A stretch of 64,000 nucleotides of DNA from Microcaldota archaeon (lineage in GTDB: Archaea; Micrarchaeota; Micrarchaeia; Anstonellales; JAHKLY01), in NCBI GenBank assembly GCA_020854825.1, contig JAHKLY010000002.1:157487-221486 (forward strand). The letters run 5' to 3'. Shown piece by piece: positions 63,199 through 64,000 of this stretch. Below the pieces are notes generated by a model, which ran no database searches, was not told the origin of the DNA, and saw only the letters and a list, made by a program, of their open reading frames with translations. A program made the translations under genes and the position numbers. How positions within the stretch are numbered: the first letter of the stretch is position 1; each line of letters begins with the position of its first letter.

Positions 63199-63227
63199 TG
63201 TCCATTTGATACATATCAAATAGGACA
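63199..63227 (-). promoter_or_regulatory. Strong hairpin in the tRNA-Glu leader
   Basis: TGTCC-ATTTGAT, loop ACAT, ATCAAAT-A-GGACA: a 12-bp stem with one bulged base, 25 bp upstream of the tRNA-Glu 5' end. A TATA-like TTTTTTAAATAG (minus strand, about 63268-63279) lies about 95 bp upstream of the tRNA, so the hairpin would be in the transcribed leader. It may be a separate small RNA or a processing signal. The rest of 63228-63299 shows nothing else. Confidence 0.5.
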
Positions 63228-63299
63228 GGAGCAAAAAATAAAATTAAGTGATAATAATGACTAGCACTATTTAAAAAAATAACTAAAAAAAGAAAAAAA

Positions 63300-63896
63300 T
63301 TAAAAAGGGTACATCATTGATGATACTAATGTTCCCGATGATTGCATTATAGAGTATATTAAAACAAAATAAAATACTAATAATACTCCAAGCATAAATG
63401 CAGAAACTCCTACTAATGCAATTATCATATCTGTTTTAAAGAATGTTTTAACACCATTATACATAGTTGCAGTTCCAAGCAAAACAAAAGGAGTTGCAAT
63501 TAAAAAGGCTAATAACATTCCTAAATCTGGGATTTTAAATAATAATGAAGCTAATAAAAATCCTACTGAAATTGGTACTAATGAATATGCAAAAGTACTT
63601 ACTCCAGCAAAATAAGAGGATTTTGTCCCTAATGCTTCCATAACTTTATACAAGAAAAATCCTTTTATTAATCCTGCCAATATTATCAATACTGCACAAA
63701 TTATTGCAAAAAACACTAATCCTATAATATTTAGGGAAGTAAATGATGCTGCAATATTTGAAAATAGTATAGCAAAAGCTAAAGCCATTAAAATAGCTCC
63801 TATTATCAATACTACTATTGAATCTTTAATCTCTTTCTTTTTTACTGCCTCATCTACTGCTAGATTAGGTTTCCAAATCAAATTTATAAAATTCAT
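63300..63896 (-). CDS. Yip1-domain-like membrane protein
   Basis: A 198-residue protein with five membrane spans (about residues 28-48, 58-80, 102-122, 128-148 and 160-185) after a short N-terminal amphipathic stretch (FINLIWKPNLAVDEAVKKKE) that is typical of archaeal YIP1 proteins. The motif ALGTKSSYFAGVSTFAYSLVP fits the Yip1 core. The role in archaea is unknown. A TAAACC-like TATA element and GGAGGTG lie upstream of the ATG. Nothing else is visible from 63897 to the window end. Confidence 0.72.
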   Translation of the reverse strand: MNFINLIWKPNLAVDEAVKKKEIKDSIVVLIIGAILMALAFAILFSNIAASFTSLNIIGLVFFAIICAVLIILAGLIKGFFLYKVMEALGTKSSYFAGVSTFAYSLVPISVGFLLASLLFKIPDLGMLLAFLIATPFVLLGTATMYNGVKTFFKTDMIIALVGVSAFMLGVLLVFYFVLIYSIMQSSGTLVSSMMYPF

Positions 63897-64000
63897 AAAT
63901 ACACCTCCAAGTATATATAAAATTCAATTAAAAATTGGAAGGGTATTCTTTTAAATCTTATGATTGTAAAAAATATAATAAACCTTTAACCTTGAGGTGA

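Noticed and set aside
63020-63214. Open frame of 64 codons on the minus strand
   Set aside because: It reads through tRNA-Glu exons and introns; no ribosome binding site and no protein-like composition.
1-64000. Insertion sequences, transposases, integrases or prophage genes
   Set aside because: I looked for these and recognised none; no long direct or inverted terminal repeats were noticed either.

Overview
The window is AT-rich archaeal DNA with dense gene packing. Archaeal marker genes include TFB, MCM, aIF2-gamma, ribosomal protein S6e, fibrillarin, Alba, Dph2, XPD-type helicase, DUF460 and DUF2207. Many genes have a GGTGA-type ribosome binding site or a TATA box (TTTATAAA/TTTAAATA) just ahead of a leaderless start. 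Bacterial-type genes are mixed in: gyrA/gyrB, dnaK/dnaJ/grpE, ppsA, polX and class II lysyl-tRNA synthetase. This mixture, with many small or unknown membrane and lipoprotein genes, suggests a DPANN-like lineage (Woesearchaeota/Pacearchaeota type); that assignment is an inference and no rRNA gene is present to test it.

Layout. 1-5.3 kb: truncated PrsW-like protease, DHH phosphoesterase, lysS, an arginase-like protein and TFB. 5.3-15 kb (mostly minus): a two-gene surface operon (1079-aa membrane protein and lipoprotein), a PLD-family protein, an intron-rich tRNA-Arg, two small proteins, a presenilin-type protease and MCM. 15-24 kb: cell-surface block with a Roadblock-tailed lipoprotein, a beta-propeller lipoprotein, a further lipoprotein and a subtilisin. 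24-34 kb: aIF2-gamma, S6e, thioredoxin/CcdA redox pair, thymidine kinase, IspF-like protein, gyrB-gyrA. 34-41 kb: acidic microprotein, DUF134 regulator, dnaJ and the hsp20-regulator-grpE-dnaK heat-shock operon with a twin operator. 41-50 kb: DUF2207, DUF460, Alba, aspS, tRNA-Thr, threonylcarbamoyl-AMP synthase, IPP isomerase, DEAD-box and XPD/DinG helicases, Dph2. 50-64 kb: PEP synthase, tRNA-Lys, nucleotidyltransferase-like pair, fibrillarin, ZIP transporter, a C/D-box sRNA, glutamate dehydrogenase, PolX, a repetitive lipoprotein, a second ncRNA candidate, a second DHH protein, tRNA-Glu and a Yip1-like protein.

The most striking signal is in the tRNA genes. All four (Arg-CCT, Thr-GGT, Lys-TTT, Glu-CTC) are split by introns, ten in total. 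Most sit at non-canonical places: the D-loop, the 53/54 junction and the T-loop. Most can be folded into a bulge-helix-bulge splice motif by hand, and removing them restores standard 74-75-nt cloverleafs. All four share an intron near position 58/59 of the T-loop. Several of these introns carry the same pyrimidine/purine hairpin that is also found 3' of dnaK. Other notable items are a GrpE with a Cys-rich tandem-repeat N-terminus, a C/D sRNA whose guide matches the 23S P-loop, paired 17-bp heat-shock operators, and an IspF homologue in an archaeon.
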